From: Chloropicon primus
Lineage: Eukaryota > Chlorophyta > Chloropicophyceae > Chloropicales > Chloropicaceae
Direction of reading: 5' to 3'
Assembly: GCA_023205875.1 (NCBI GenBank)
Contig: CP060760.1
Coordinates: 434,001 to 498,000, forward strand
Length of the DNA stretch: 64,000 nucleotides
The position numbers were made by a program, and so were the translations under genes. Shown here piece by piece: positions 23,732-33,432 of the stretch. Every line of letters starts with the position of its first letter. The stretch's first letter is position 1. Below the pieces are notes generated by a model, which had not been told where the DNA came from, made no database searches, and saw nothing but the letters and a program-made list of their open reading frames with translations.

Positions 23732-25114
23732 TTAGAATTTGTTGAGCTTCGTGACGAACCCAACGCGGATGCACTGGTCGAAGGAACCCATGCAGCACAG
23801 GCCCTGCTTGTCCGGGCTCCAGTCGAAGCTGCAGATGGGCTGGCTCGACATGCTCTTGGTGGAAAGGATCTCGATGGTTCCCGCAACGCCGACGTCCTCC
23901 CCGTTGTCGTCCTTGGTCCTCCTTTGGTCCGGGTAGTGGTACTTGTAGAGGTTCAGCGCACCGTCCCCGCCGAGGAGCATCATGAGCTCCCTGTTCTGGG
24001 GCAAGTGTTTCACGCCCCACACCGTGGTGGCGCTCGCGCTCTCCGCTTCCTTCTTCTTGGCCTGCTCCTCGGCGTTCTGCATGGCGATGAAGCTCGGCGT
24101 CGTCTTGTACGTCTGGACCGCGCTCGCAAAGCCCTTGGTGGCGTGCTGGGTCCTGGCGTCGAAGACGTGGAACTTGCTCTCCAGGCAAGCGACAACGAAC
24201 TTGTTCATCTCGATCTCCCTGCGATCGAACTCCACCCCGCACACTCCGTTGCCCACGTTTCCCTCCCACCTGACCTTGTTCATCTTCAGGTCAAAGATCT
24301 TCACGTCTCCCGAGTCGTAGCCAGCGATGACGCACCTCTCCTCGTCGTTGTAAGAGTGCCCGAAGCCCACCGTCCAGCAGTCTCTGACCGGCTTGGGCGC
24401 AGCCTGAGCCTTGTCGAGGTCGTCGTCGCTAGACACCGCGCTCCCTTTCGGCTCGAACACGGCCACGGGGAGGTCCTTCTGCCTTGGATCCCAAACGCAA
24501 ACCCGCCCATCCCTGCCACCCGTGCATATCTCCGGAGCACCGTACCCCCTCATGCTCCCGCCGATTCCATCGATGCAGTTGATGATCGCGCCGTGCGCGT
24601 TCTTCACCGTGTAAGTAGGCTTTATCGTGTCCAAGTCAAAAATTTCAAGCTTTCCTTCGAAGTCTCCTGTTGCCACTTGAGGGTCCCTCAACGTGGATGC
24701 CCCCATCGTGCAGCACTTGATACTCGCCGGCCTGACCTCCTTCTCCTCCACCGTGGAGAGCTCCTGCTCGCCCAGCTCATAGACGTGGAGCGCGCCGGTT
24801 CCTGTCCCACCAACCCCCCACACACACACACACATACACACACACACACGAAGACGAGCAGCAGGACAACCGGGGAGAGTCAGGACGAGACACGCTCCAA
24901 TCTTCGGTCACATGCCGCGAAAGACGAAGCGCAGAAAGGTTCCAACCGTGATTTGACTCCTCGACCCCCTGGTCGGAATCCACTTACCTCTGGCATACGC
25001 TCCAGCAGCAACGAAACTGCTTGTCCCTGGAATCCATTTGGTGTCGAAAACCGTCCAGGCCAAGCTCTTCTGCAAGTGTTCCAGGATCTGGGGGTTGGAC
25101 TTGTAGTCCACCAT
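23732..25114 (-). CDS. DNAAF10: WDR92/DNAAF10, axonemal dynein assembly WD40 protein, two exons
   Basis: A 398-residue WD40 protein matching WDR92 (Monad) along its length. Exons are 24988-25114 and 23732-24801. The intron 24802-24987 has GTAAGT and GGTGGGACAG, contains a CA repeat, and splices AGA-G to GA-ACC, giving AYARGTGALHVYELG as in animal WDR92. Landmarks are PQILEHLQKSLAWTVFDTKW, AIINCIDGIGG, GAPEICTGGRDGRVCVWDPR, RDCWTVGFGHSYNDEERCV, MNKFVVACLESKFHVFDART, and a C-terminus LDWSPDK-like FDWSPDKQGLCC ending VTKLNKF. WDR92 works with the R2TP/prefoldin-like co-chaperones in preassembling axonemal dyneins. Presence implies ciliary machinery. Confidence 0.94.
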
Positions 25115-25644
25115 GATGACTGGCCCCTCCGCTTCGCAGTCTTCCACTATCGTATACCAAAAGCCAAGAAGGAACAAAGCCAAGATCTCTCTCTTCTTTC
25201 AGTTCAATTCAATCGTCGTGCAGTCCTCCTCAGTGGTTCATTCTTTTCGAGCGAGAGCTTGAAAGAAAGAGGGAGAGAATCTCGTTCCGGCACGACGCGA
25301 TCAAAACCTCCTTGGCCTCCGCCCTCTCCGCCTCTGGACAACGTACGTACCTCTCTCTCTCTCCTTCGCTGAGCGCGATCGCTGATCGATCTTGGGCTGT
25401 CTGATCGATCGAAGGCGGGAAGAGGGGAGGCGACCCTTGGTGACGGCGAGCGGTTGGATCGGGGGGGTTGACGACGACGAGGGGCGCGTGGAGGAGAGGA
25501 AGGAACCCGAATTTCACGAAGGTACGTCTCGCGAGCTTTCGATCGACACCCCGGCTGAAGGATTTGCGTCGCGGGGTGAACCATGCGAGGGACGACATAG
25601 GGACGAGAAAGTCTGCAAAGGCTCGGCTCGCTTGAGGGTTGAGG
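25115..25644. promoter_or_regulatory. Divergent promoter between WDR92 and SUV3
   Basis: Contains CGATC-type palindromes at 25384-25391 and 25402-25412, leader-motif copy 3 at 25526-25565, and CT-rich sequence near 25340-25370. Open frames across it lack an ATG. Confidence 0.5.
25526..25565 (+). repeat. Dispersed leader motif, copy 3
   Basis: Reads TCTCGCGAGCTTTCGATCGA, then CACCCCGGCTGAAGGATTT. In one frame it gives SRELSIDTPAEGF, with no in-frame ATG before it and a different frame from SUV3. It lies about 80-120 bases before the SUV3 ATG. Confidence 0.55.
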
Positions 25645-27852
25645 ATGAGCTGGCTGCAGTTGGGCGGGGTGGTGCGCCGAGTGGTGGCGGATCTCGGGGT
25701 GTTGGGCGGGATGATCCACAGGTCGAGAGCCGACAAGGGGCTCTGGCCCCAGTCCGGTGCGCTCCTTTCGTCGGCCACTGCCGTTCCAGAGGAGGTGCCT
25801 CCGGCAGCAGGACGGGGGGCCAAGGGGAAGAGGGTGAAGAGGAGGAAGGAAGTTTTCACTTGGAACGAGATGAAGAAGGTCAAGTACAACTCGTTTTGCA
25901 ACAAGATGACGCCCTCGGACCGCAGGAAGGTGAAGCAGATGCTGAGCTGGCTGAGGTGCAGCGAGAGAACCGAAGTGGACGCTCTCCGGAAGCTCCACGT
26001 GAGCAAGGAGCTCTATCCGTCTTCCATGCGCAACTTTTGCCAAAAGTTCATGGGCCACGTGACCGAGGACCTGAAGAACCACCTGATCGAGCTGTACCCC
26101 TACAACCCCTTCAAGGTCGGGCAAGGGCAGGGTTCCGAGGAGTCGAGGAGGAGGGAGGCCTTGCAGAACGTGCTCTTCGGGCTTTACGGGGAGTTCGTGG
26201 CCAGAGACCTGTCCGAGCAGACGGAAAAGTACAGGCTGAGCGCCCAGTACTCGGACATGAGGGGCAGCCACATGTGGTACGCGTCAGCGCGTGCGATGAA
26301 GAGGAAGCTGATCTACCATGCCGGCCCAACCAACAGCGGGAAGACCTACCAGGCCCTGCAGCGGCTGGTGGAGGCGGGCACGGGGGTCTACTGCGCGCCC
26401 CTGAGGCTCCTGGCGGCGGAGGGATACGATACGTTGAACAGGCAGGGTGCCATCACCGATCTCATCACGGGCCAGGAGATGAAAACGTCCCCCTTCGCCA
26501 CGCACTCGGCGTGCACGGTGGAGATGGTGGACCTGGGAAAAGAGGTCGACGTCGCAGTCCTGGACGAGATCCAAATGATCGCGGACCCGGACCGCGGGTA
26601 CGCGTGGACCAGGGCTTTGCTGGGAGTTCCTGCCAAGGAAATTCACGTCTGCGGCGATGACTCCGTGCTTGACCTCGTTCAAAGGTTTGCCGACAGGATG
26701 AACGAGGAACTGGAAGTGAGGCACTACACTAGGCACAAGCCCTTGGAGATCGAGCCGAAGCCCCTCAAGGATTTTGCTAGCGTGCAGCCCGGAGACTGCC
26801 TGATCGCGTTCAGCAAGAAAGAAATTTACAGGCTAAAGCTGGAGGTGGAGAGCCAGACGAACTACAAGTGCGCCATCGTCTACGGCAACCTCCCGCCGGA
26901 GACGAGGAGGCAGCAGGCCGAGCTATTTAACGATCCGGGGAGCGACTACAAGGTGCTGGTCGCGACGGACGCGGTGGGGATGGGGCTCAATCTGAGCGTG
27001 AGGCGGATCATCTTCACGAAGATCGAAAAGTATTGCGGGACGACGAACAAGCACCAGGTGCTCAGCAGCTCCCAAGCGAAGCAGATTGCTGGGAGAGCGG
27101 GGAGGAGGAGCAGCAGTTACGAGAAGGGTCTCGTCTCTGCGTTGAACAAGGAGGACCTGAAGACAATCGAGAGGCTTATGGACGCCGACCTCCAAAAGCA
27201 GAAGCTTGCTGGGATTCTGCCACCGTACGAGCAGATCGAGATGTTTGCCTCCCTGCAGGCCGACGAGGTGGTCCACAACCTGGGGAGGTTGTTCCGTGCG
27301 TTCGCAAAGACGGCTCAGCTCGAGGACGGCTTGTACTTCATGTGCAGGACCAAGGACATCGAGACCATGGGCCGGCTGCTGACGAGGTTTACGGACATGT
27401 CGCTCGAGGAGAAGTACAAATTTGTCATCGCTCCCATCGACACGAGCAACAGGGACATCGTGCTGAGCATGCTGAGGTACGTCGAGGATTTCGTCAAGAG
27501 GGAGCCGGTCTGCGTGAACGTGAGGCTGCCGAAGCCGAACAGCGAGACGTACTTGCACAAGCTGGAGAACTGCTTCAAGATCCTGTCCCTCTACCTTTGG
27601 CTCGCCCTTCGGTTCCCGGACGAGTTTGTCGAGAGGGAGAAGGCAGAGATCCTGCTGGAGCGGTGCACCCACGGCATTGAGGAGGCGCTTGAGAAGCTCA
27701 GCCCAGAGAGTGTCGAGCAGAAGAGAGTCTTTCTGGAGGCGTACATCGCGTCACCGAAGAGGTCCGCGAGGTCCCTTCGACCAGCTCCCGCCAAGCGCGA
27801 GAAACAGAAGAAGGAAAAGAAGAAAAGAATCAAGGGAAAGAAGGAAAGGTGA
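25645..27852 (+). CDS. SUV3: SUV3-type mitochondrial ATP-dependent RNA helicase
   Basis: A 735-residue Ski2-like DExH helicase of the SUV3 family, which unwinds RNA for degradation in mitochondria (and in some plants plastids). The ATG at 25645 opens a basic, hydrophobic presequence (MSWLQLGGVVRRVVADLG). Motif I is YHAGPTNSGKTYQALQRL near residue 223; motif II is the SUV3-specific DEIQMIAD near 306; then IAFSKKEIYRLK, AIVYGNLPPETRRQQA, LVATDAVGMGLNL, and motif VI QIAGRAGRR near 480. The C-terminal domain (DLYFMCRTKD-like region, then PNSETYLHKLE) and a Lys-rich tail follow. Full length and intronless. Confidence 0.95.
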   Translation: MSWLQLGGVVRRVVADLGVLGGMIHRSRADKGLWPQSGALLSSATAVPEEVPPAAGRGAKGKRVKRRKEVFTWNEMKKVKYNSFCNKMTPSDRRKVKQMLSWLRCSERTEVDALRKLHVSKELYPSSMRNFCQKFMGHVTEDLKNHLIELYPYNPFKVGQGQGSEESRRREALQNVLFGLYGEFVARDLSEQTEKYRLSAQYSDMRGSHMWYASARAMKRKLIYHAGPTNSGKTYQALQRLVEAGTGVYCAPLRLLAAEGYDTLNRQGAITDLITGQEMKTSPFATHSACTVEMVDLGKEVDVAVLDEIQMIADPDRGYAWTRALLGVPAKEIHVCGDDSVLDLVQRFADRMNEELEVRHYTRHKPLEIEPKPLKDFASVQPGDCLIAFSKKEIYRLKLEVESQTNYKCAIVYGNLPPETRRQQAELFNDPGSDYKVLVATDAVGMGLNLSVRRIIFTKIEKYCGTTNKHQVLSSSQAKQIAGRAGRRSSSYEKGLVSALNKEDLKTIERLMDADLQKQKLAGILPPYEQIEMFASLQADEVVHNLGRLFRAFAKTAQLEDGLYFMCRTKDIETMGRLLTRFTDMSLEEKYKFVIAPIDTSNRDIVLSMLRYVEDFVKREPVCVNVRLPKPNSETYLHKLENCFKILSLYLWLALRFPDEFVEREKAEILLERCTHGIEEALEKLSPESVEQKRVFLEAYIASPKRSARSLRPAPAKREKQKKEKKKRIKGKKER

Positions 27853-27994
27853 ACGGGACATGGCAACGGCTGCGGGAACCGTCCGCTCTTCTCTGTACAA
27901 TAACGGATTCATTCATTCATTGTAACTTATTAGTTTCGTTCATCTTCTGCTTTTTAGTTTTTTGGGGGGAAGGGAAACCCAGAGAAGACGGACG

Positions 27995-30106
27995 ATGACG
28001 GTGCCGACGTCCGCCCTGGAGGAAGTGGGCTCGAGCTCGTGGTGGAAGCCGGAGAAGTTCAATGGAGGGGAGAGCGACGCGGATGGGAAGCCGGCCACCG
28101 ACCACCTCGCTTACGTCGACGAGCTTCGGCTCTATGTCCCTCACGGGCAGATCCAAGCCGAGCTGAAAGCCCTGTTGTCATCTCTCAAGCAAGAGCTTGT
28201 TTCTTTGATCAACAGGGACTTTGACTCGTTCGTGAACCTGAGCACGAACCTCGTGGACGTCAGCTCCTCGGTCGACAGGATACGAGACCCTCTGCAGGAG
28301 CTGCGTGCGACTCTGGCGGCGAAGAAGGAGGCAGTGGACAGGGAACTGGTGTCGCTGAATGACGGGTTGAGGCAAAGGGGCGAGGTGAAGAAGGCCAAGG
28401 CGATCCTGGAGCTCGTGCAGGACACCACGAACGTGGTGTCGAAGGTGGAGAAGCTCTTGGCGGAGATGACTGTCGATGGTGGGGACGGGGAGGACCAGAC
28501 CGACGCAAGAAGCCAGCAACTGGAGAGAGTGTCTTCCGAGTACAGCAGGCTCAAGTACTACCTTTCCAAGGGCAAGGGCCTGTCCTTCCTGTCCAAGCTC
28601 GAGGACCAATTGAGGATGCTGGACGACAAGTTCTTTGCCTTGCTGGACTCCTGCGCCAGCACCGCGTTCGAGAAGAGGCACATGCCAACGATACAGAGAT
28701 GCATCAACGCGTACAACTCTGTGGGGTCTCCCAAAGCGGCGGAGCAGGCGTTTCAGCAGGCCATCATCCGTCCAATCGTGGCCCAGACCCTCCTCACGAG
28801 CACGGAGTCTCAGCCCGAGGGCGGGAACACCATCAGAGACGTGTACAAGAAGCTTTTGGTGGAAATTCAAGGGCAAGCGGGAGAGATCATCGACAGCATC
28901 AATAGCCAAGTCTCGGACAGCTACGGCTCCTCCTGCAACGTTGCTGTGGCCATTCTAGCGGAAGCCGATAAGGCTGTGTCATCCTCCCGGCCCAACATCT
29001 ATTCGCCGGGGATACCGGAGGCATTCCATGCGAACTACTTGGCCTCCGTCGACTTCCTGAACAAGGTGGGGGCCTACTGCCCAAATCCCGGACTGCAGAA
29101 AGAGTTCCAAGAGTCCCAGGCGGTGAAAGCGTTCTTGCAGAGGTGGAACCTCACTGTATACCACTCGCTGAGGTATCAGGACATCGCCAGCACGTTTGAG
29201 AAGCACATCGCTGGCAAGCAGGCTCAGGTCAGTGAGAAGGGAGAGCCCTTTCATCTGTCTGCCACCAATGTTGTGTTCGAGTGCCTCATGAGATGCTTTG
29301 GGAGCAACGTGTTTTTGCCTCCCCTCGCAAACAAGTTCTGCAGGCTGTCCTTTCAGTTGGTCTCCAGGTACAGGGTGTGGCTCAAGGCCGGCCTCGCCAA
29401 GCGGAGAGACGCCGCGAAAACCGAGGCGGCGACCAATGCGGACTTTTGGGCAAACCTCTCGACGAGCGAGCTCATCATGATCGTGAACGACGTGAAACGC
29501 TTCGCGAGCAAGGTTTCGACGGAGCTGAAGGGACAGATCAACGAGGCGATGGGGGAGCTCGACGGAAAGCTTGTGGACATGGTACTCTCGGAAATTGAAA
29601 CAAGTGTGAAGGAACTCGGCTCGGCCACGGCCATCATCAAAGACGTCCTTGGCGGAGACGTCTTACAGCAGTGTGTTGACCTGCTGAAGCACGTCAGAGG
29701 AATCACCGCGACGTACCGGATGACGAACAGGCCTATGCCCACGAGGGCTAGCCACTACGTCCAGGGTCTCCTCAAGCCGCTGAGTATCGTGAAGGGGGAT
29801 CTGACGGAGCTTGGGGATGAAGTGCTCACGTCTGTGGCTGAACAGCTGACCAAGAAGTACGACGAAACGGCCGAGGATCTCTTGAGAACGGTCCAGCAGA
29901 CAGAAAGCAGCCTGAAGAGGCTCAAGGAGAGGCAGGGGGAGCAGGGGGGCGGGAACCAGGAGGCGGGCAGCGAGCCTGCCGCGTCGGACGCCGACAAGAT
30001 CCGGTTACAGCTTTCCTTGGACGTCAAGGAGTACAGCAGGCAACTTGAGGGGCTGGGACTGGACCCTCCAGAGTTCCCAAAAATGAATCAATTGCTTGCG
30101 AACTAA
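27995..30106 (+). CDS. COG2: Conserved oligomeric Golgi complex subunit 2
   Basis: A predicted 703-residue COG2, a lobe A subunit of the tether for retrograde vesicles within the Golgi. The ATG at 27995 is the first in frame. The N-terminal COG2 domain is clear: DELRLYVPHGQIQAELKALL, then ELVSLINRDFDSFVNLSTNL and VDRIRDPLQELRATLAAKKE, which matches animal INKDYADFVNLSTNLVG. The rest is alpha-helical (FWANLSTSELIMIVNDVKRF, LLKHVRGITATYRMTNRPMP), ending PPEFPKMNQLLAN. It begins only 142 bases after SUV3 on the same strand. Confidence 0.92.
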   Translation: MTVPTSALEEVGSSSWWKPEKFNGGESDADGKPATDHLAYVDELRLYVPHGQIQAELKALLSSLKQELVSLINRDFDSFVNLSTNLVDVSSSVDRIRDPLQELRATLAAKKEAVDRELVSLNDGLRQRGEVKKAKAILELVQDTTNVVSKVEKLLAEMTVDGGDGEDQTDARSQQLERVSSEYSRLKYYLSKGKGLSFLSKLEDQLRMLDDKFFALLDSCASTAFEKRHMPTIQRCINAYNSVGSPKAAEQAFQQAIIRPIVAQTLLTSTESQPEGGNTIRDVYKKLLVEIQGQAGEIIDSINSQVSDSYGSSCNVAVAILAEADKAVSSSRPNIYSPGIPEAFHANYLASVDFLNKVGAYCPNPGLQKEFQESQAVKAFLQRWNLTVYHSLRYQDIASTFEKHIAGKQAQVSEKGEPFHLSATNVVFECLMRCFGSNVFLPPLANKFCRLSFQLVSRYRVWLKAGLAKRRDAAKTEAATNADFWANLSTSELIMIVNDVKRFASKVSTELKGQINEAMGELDGKLVDMVLSEIETSVKELGSATAIIKDVLGGDVLQQCVDLLKHVRGITATYRMTNRPMPTRASHYVQGLLKPLSIVKGDLTELGDEVLTSVAEQLTKKYDETAEDLLRTVQQTESSLKRLKERQGEQGGGNQEAGSEPAASDADKIRLQLSLDVKEYSRQLEGLGLDPPEFPKMNQLLAN

Positions 30107-30178
30107 GGATTCGTTTATTAAAGTACAGGAAAGCATATATTTTATGAATATTTCTCGGGGATAAGCTCGCTCGCTCGC

Positions 30179-30967
30179 TCACGCGACTGTCAGGTCGTCG
30201 TCGTAGTACAAGTGGATGACAGGCGTGTGGAAGTCAGAGGCGATGCCTAGGGACTCGAAGGTTGGCTGGTCATCCGCGATCCCATTGTCCTGCAAGGTGA
30301 GCGTCATGTCAAGGTTCTGAAACACGAGCTCCTTCTCCTCGTTCGGCTTGAGTGCCTTCCAGGTGTAACTAGCAGCGTGCGCGTTGTATTCCAAATAGCG
30401 TGCCCGGATCTGACCCACAGTCTCCTCCGATGGTACCTCCATCAAATGCTCGTGCCCAGTCAAGACGTTCTTCACCCTAATGCTTCTCGTCGATGCCGAG
30501 AGCTTACCAATCTTCAGGGTAGAGTCCTTCCACCACGGAACCTCGAAGCTGTTGTCCCAATCAGACACAGGCTCAGCAGGTGGAACGTGCACGAACCTTC
30601 CTTGAGGGATGTAATACGTCTTCATGTTCTTGATTGGGTCCACGTACTTCTTGAGGTCCCCTGTGGCCTCGTCGAACCAGTGAGAGATGTCCGTCCCTGC
30701 GCACTTTACCAAGGGAAACACGAGTGAACTCCCGTCCGACTCGAGTTCCCTCGTCTGCTTGCTCACCACTGGAGTGAGGTCGTACACATTTCCAAGGAAA
30801 GAGACCCACAAGTCTCCAGGCTTGTTGTGGAAAGCAACCTCCTTGGCAGTGTAGTACTCCGAGCGCCTAATCTCCTCGCTCTCTGGAGCAGACTCCGTCT
30901 CCACCGCTTTGGCCTTCTCCATAATGAGATTCTCGGCCTCGGCTGGCTGTCCTGCTTCTGCAGTCAT
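30179..30967 (-). CDS. CYB5D1: Cytochrome b5 domain-containing protein 1, cilia-linked
   Basis: A 262-residue protein matching CYB5D1 from end to end. The ATG at 30967 is used because the longer frame has no ATG. Landmarks are YYTAKEVAFHNKPGDLWVSF, LGNVYDLTPVV, AGTDISHWFDEATGDLKKYV, YIPQGRFVHVPPAEPVSDW, VPWWKDSTLKIGKLSASTRS, YNAHAASYTWK, and a C-terminal HTPVIHLYYDDDLTVA. The cytochrome b5 fold lacks the usual HPGG haem loop, as in other CYB5D1 proteins. CYB5D1 is a ciliary protein in animals and algae, tied to radial-spoke and redox control. It is convergent with COG2, 72 bases away. Confidence 0.93.
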   Translation of the reverse strand: MTAEAGQPAEAENLIMEKAKAVETESAPESEEIRRSEYYTAKEVAFHNKPGDLWVSFLGNVYDLTPVVSKQTRELESDGSSLVFPLVKCAGTDISHWFDEATGDLKKYVDPIKNMKTYYIPQGRFVHVPPAEPVSDWDNSFEVPWWKDSTLKIGKLSASTRSIRVKNVLTGHEHLMEVPSEETVGQIRARYLEYNAHAASYTWKALKPNEEKELVFQNLDMTLTLQDNGIADDQPTFESLGIASDFHTPVIHLYYDDDLTVA

Positions 30968-31658
30968 GTTTCTCGGTGGTCTCAAACTCGCACAAAACTG
31001 GAAGCTGGAATTGCACAGGCAAAGAAGAGAAGAGAGTGTTGCGGTGGAACCTTGAATCCCTCAATGGACCTTGGCCTTCCTTCCTCGGTCCTCCCTTTCC
31101 CAAAGACTCGGTCTTGGCAGTCAGCTCAGTCCCCTACTCTAATGAGGAAGAGGAAGGAAGGGAGGGCAAAGTCAAAGATGAGACTTTCCCTTTCCAGGAG
31201 AGTCGTCGTACACCGAATGGAGGAGGACACGAGGGGGACCAGGAGGGAGAGATGGGAGGGGGAGGACGACGCACAGGCTCCTGGAAGAGGGGCTGCAGGT
31301 GCACATTCACTTCTATTCCATTCCATTGGATTGGATGGTTGCCTTTCCCCTCCTCTTGCACCAAAGCAAAACATTGTTGTCATCGGTTGGTAGAGAGGGG
31401 AGGAGACGAAGGCGAGAGAGAGAGCGGGGGGAGGGGGTTCCATGGATGAAACGTAGAATGGATTACATGGGCCCATTTAAGGCATTCACTTCAACTCGTT
31501 TGCTTCCTTTCCCCTCCTCCGCGCCACCAAACCTTTGTGTCATTGGCTGGCAGGGGAGGAGAGACGACGTGGCACCTTGCGAGTGTGCACAAGGCCCTGA
31601 GCCCGAACCTGCTCCCAGCAGAAGTCATGGCAGCTTTCTGCGGTGGGGATGGAGATTG
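30968..31658. repeat. Intergenic region with several polypurine/polypyrimidine inverted repeats
   Basis: The region has no credible gene. CCTTCCTTCCTC (31075-31086) is matched by GAGGAAGGAAGG (31150-31161). A ~70-base segment at about 31338-31408 (CCTTTCCCCTCCTC ... GAGGGGAGGAGA) recurs imperfectly at about 31504-31570, and each copy carries a C-rich arm and its G-rich complement. ACCAA...TTGGT also pairs inside the first copy. Confidence 0.55.
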
Positions 31659-33024
31659 TCAGTCCGACTTTTTCCGGAGGCCCAGAGCCTTTGCCACCAC
31701 GGGGGTAGTGGCCACAGCAATGGGGAATCGCCCGATCTCGAGAAGCTCGTTCATGACGAAAGATACCCCGAGGTTGCCCCACTCCTTGCTATTTTCCCCG
31801 AGGTTGAGCTTCTCCACGTCCACGAAGTTGTCCACGTACGGAATTTTGGAGAGGAGCTCTATACCGTCCTGACCCCCCATGAGGCCGTTGTCGAGCGCGA
31901 CGTAGAGGCCGCCCCAACTGATGGCCCACAAGAGAGTCCACCAGCCCAAGAAGGTGAAACCGTACTGCTTAATCATCTCCAGCTTTTGGTTCGTCTTCGC
32001 TTGGAGCGCAAGCTTCCCTAAAGGTTTCTCCCCCGCTCCGCTCTCGCCGCTGCCTTGGCTCGATTGGGCCGCCCTCCGTCCTAGCAGCTTCGCCACCACC
32101 GGAGTCACCGCTATGGCCAAGGGCAGCCTGACCACCTCCAAGACCTCGTTTATACCGTACGACAGGGCAACGTTGCCAAAGGTTGGGTTTATCAGCGTGA
32201 TGTCGATCCCGAGCTTGTCCAGCCCAGCGTGCTTGAGTATCTGAATGGCATCCGCGCCACCGACAAGCCCGGTCGAAAGGGCACCGTAGATACCGGCGAG
32301 GGGCACAGCGTACAGCGTCCCCCAGCACATCATGAACGTCACGCCGTACTTTTGTATCATCGCAATCTTCGAAGTCGGCTCGGAGGACCCCGAAACCGAT
32401 GCTTCCTCTCCCTCCCCTGCACCCTTCCTCTCCTTGTCAGCCACGCTAGTGTACAGCCTCGCTGGACTGAACCTCCCGAGGCCAAAGCCAAAGTCAATAC
32501 GTCCCTGATTCCCTCTATCCTCCATCATCCCGAGCAAAGAGGACACCGTCCGCCCTCCGAGCTCAGCCTTGCCACGAAGAAAGAAAGAAAGAAAAAACGA
32601 AGAGACCCGATCAAACGTCGTGTCAGTATCCATTCCTCCATGGCAGTGGCTCACACCAACACCATCACGCGCTCCATTGAAGTGAGGAGTCGTTCGAAAG
32701 AGAACGAAACGAGTATTCCGCTCTTTCCTCTCTCTCTCTCTGTCTGTCTGTCTGTCGAACACCATCACGGCCCCCCCTCTCGTCGCCCCCGCCGTTGTCG
32801 TGACTTACCTCGTACGAAGCCGTGGTGTAGTAGCTGCATCCCAACGTCGTCGTCGTCGTCGTCGTCCTGGTGAAGCTGAACCTCGTGGACGGAGCGAAGA
32901 GAAGCGCAGAGGGCGAGAGGCGAGGCTCGTGGCACGAGGAGAGAAGCCTCGCCCACGCCGTCCTCGCCTCGCTCACGCACCGTCGTGACTTGCCGAGCAA
33001 ACGCACAGAAGACGTCACCGCCAT
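31659..33024 (-). CDS. Mitochondrial protein with two DUF1279 (FAM210-like) domains, two exons
   Basis: A 374-residue protein. Exons are 32809-33024 and 31659-32567; the intron 32568-32808 has GTAAGT and a CTTTCTTTCTTCGTGGCAAG end, in phase 0. The first exon is a strong mitochondrial presequence (MAVTSSVRLLGKSRRCVSEA). Two copies of the DUF1279 fold follow: IQKYGVTFMMCWGTLYAVPL with EVVRLPLAIAVTPVVAKLLG, and IKQYGFTFLGWWTLLWAISW with EIGRFPIAVATTPVVAKALG. Each has two membrane helices. Most FAM210 proteins have one such domain and sit in the inner mitochondrial membrane; the function is not well defined. Confidence 0.82.
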
Positions 33025-33165
33025 GGCGAAACGAAACGATCAGTTTGGGATCATCGATCGATCGGGGCGGAGGGAGGAGAGGATCTTTGGAGCGCTTTGC
33101 GATCGAGTGATCAGCGACCGATCGAAGAAGGTAGAGGCGAAGGGGGTAAGAGAGGACGAAAGTAG

Positions 33166-33205
33166 ATCTCGAGATCTTTCCGTCGATACCTCGGTTGACT
33201 CGTTT
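33166..33205 (+). repeat. Dispersed leader motif, copy 4
   Basis: Reads TCTCGAGATCTTTCCGTCGA, then TACCTCGGTTGACTCGTTT; it is the best match to copy 1. One frame gives SRDLSVDTSVDSF. It lies about 230-270 bases before the WDR6 ATG. Confidence 0.6.
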
Positions 33206-33364
33206 GACGCTCGGAGTGATCGAGGAGGAGGAGGAGGAGGAGGAGGAGGAGGAAGAGATTCATTCAGAGAGGGGAAGGAGAAGTTGGGGGTAGCTGGGAG
33301 AGCGATGGCGAGGAGGGCGAGGGAGGGGAGGGGCGGACGAAGGGGAGAGACGTGTGGAAGCGTC

Positions 33365-33395
33365 TTCTCGCGATCTTTCCGCAGAGTGGTCGCTT
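33365..33395 (+). repeat. Dispersed leader motif, copy 5 (weaker)
   Basis: Reads TCTCGCGATCTTTCCGCAGA then diverges. It is 199 bases after copy 4, much as copies 1 and 2 are 178 bases apart before the LCAT-type gene. It lies about 40-70 bases before the WDR6 ATG. Confidence 0.45.
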
Positions 33396-33432
33396 GAGAA
33401 GAGTGTCTCACGGACGGAAGAGGAATTTGAGG

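Larger units (their letters stand above)
33025..33432. promoter_or_regulatory. Divergent promoter between DUF1279 gene and WDR6
   Basis: Contains ATCGATCGATCG at about 33053-33064, leader-motif copy 4, a GGA repeat (33224-33255) and leader-motif copy 5. One open plus frame (from the ATG at 33023, in the CCATGG shared with the minus-strand start) runs to 33397, but it is repeat-like and not in the WDR6 frame. Confidence 0.5.

Noticed and set aside
32870-33397. Possible upstream coding exon or conserved uORF containing leader-motif copy 4
   Set aside because: Its frame differs from WDR6. The other motif copies have no in-frame ATG, so a conserved uORF is not supported, though a spliced exon is not fully excluded.
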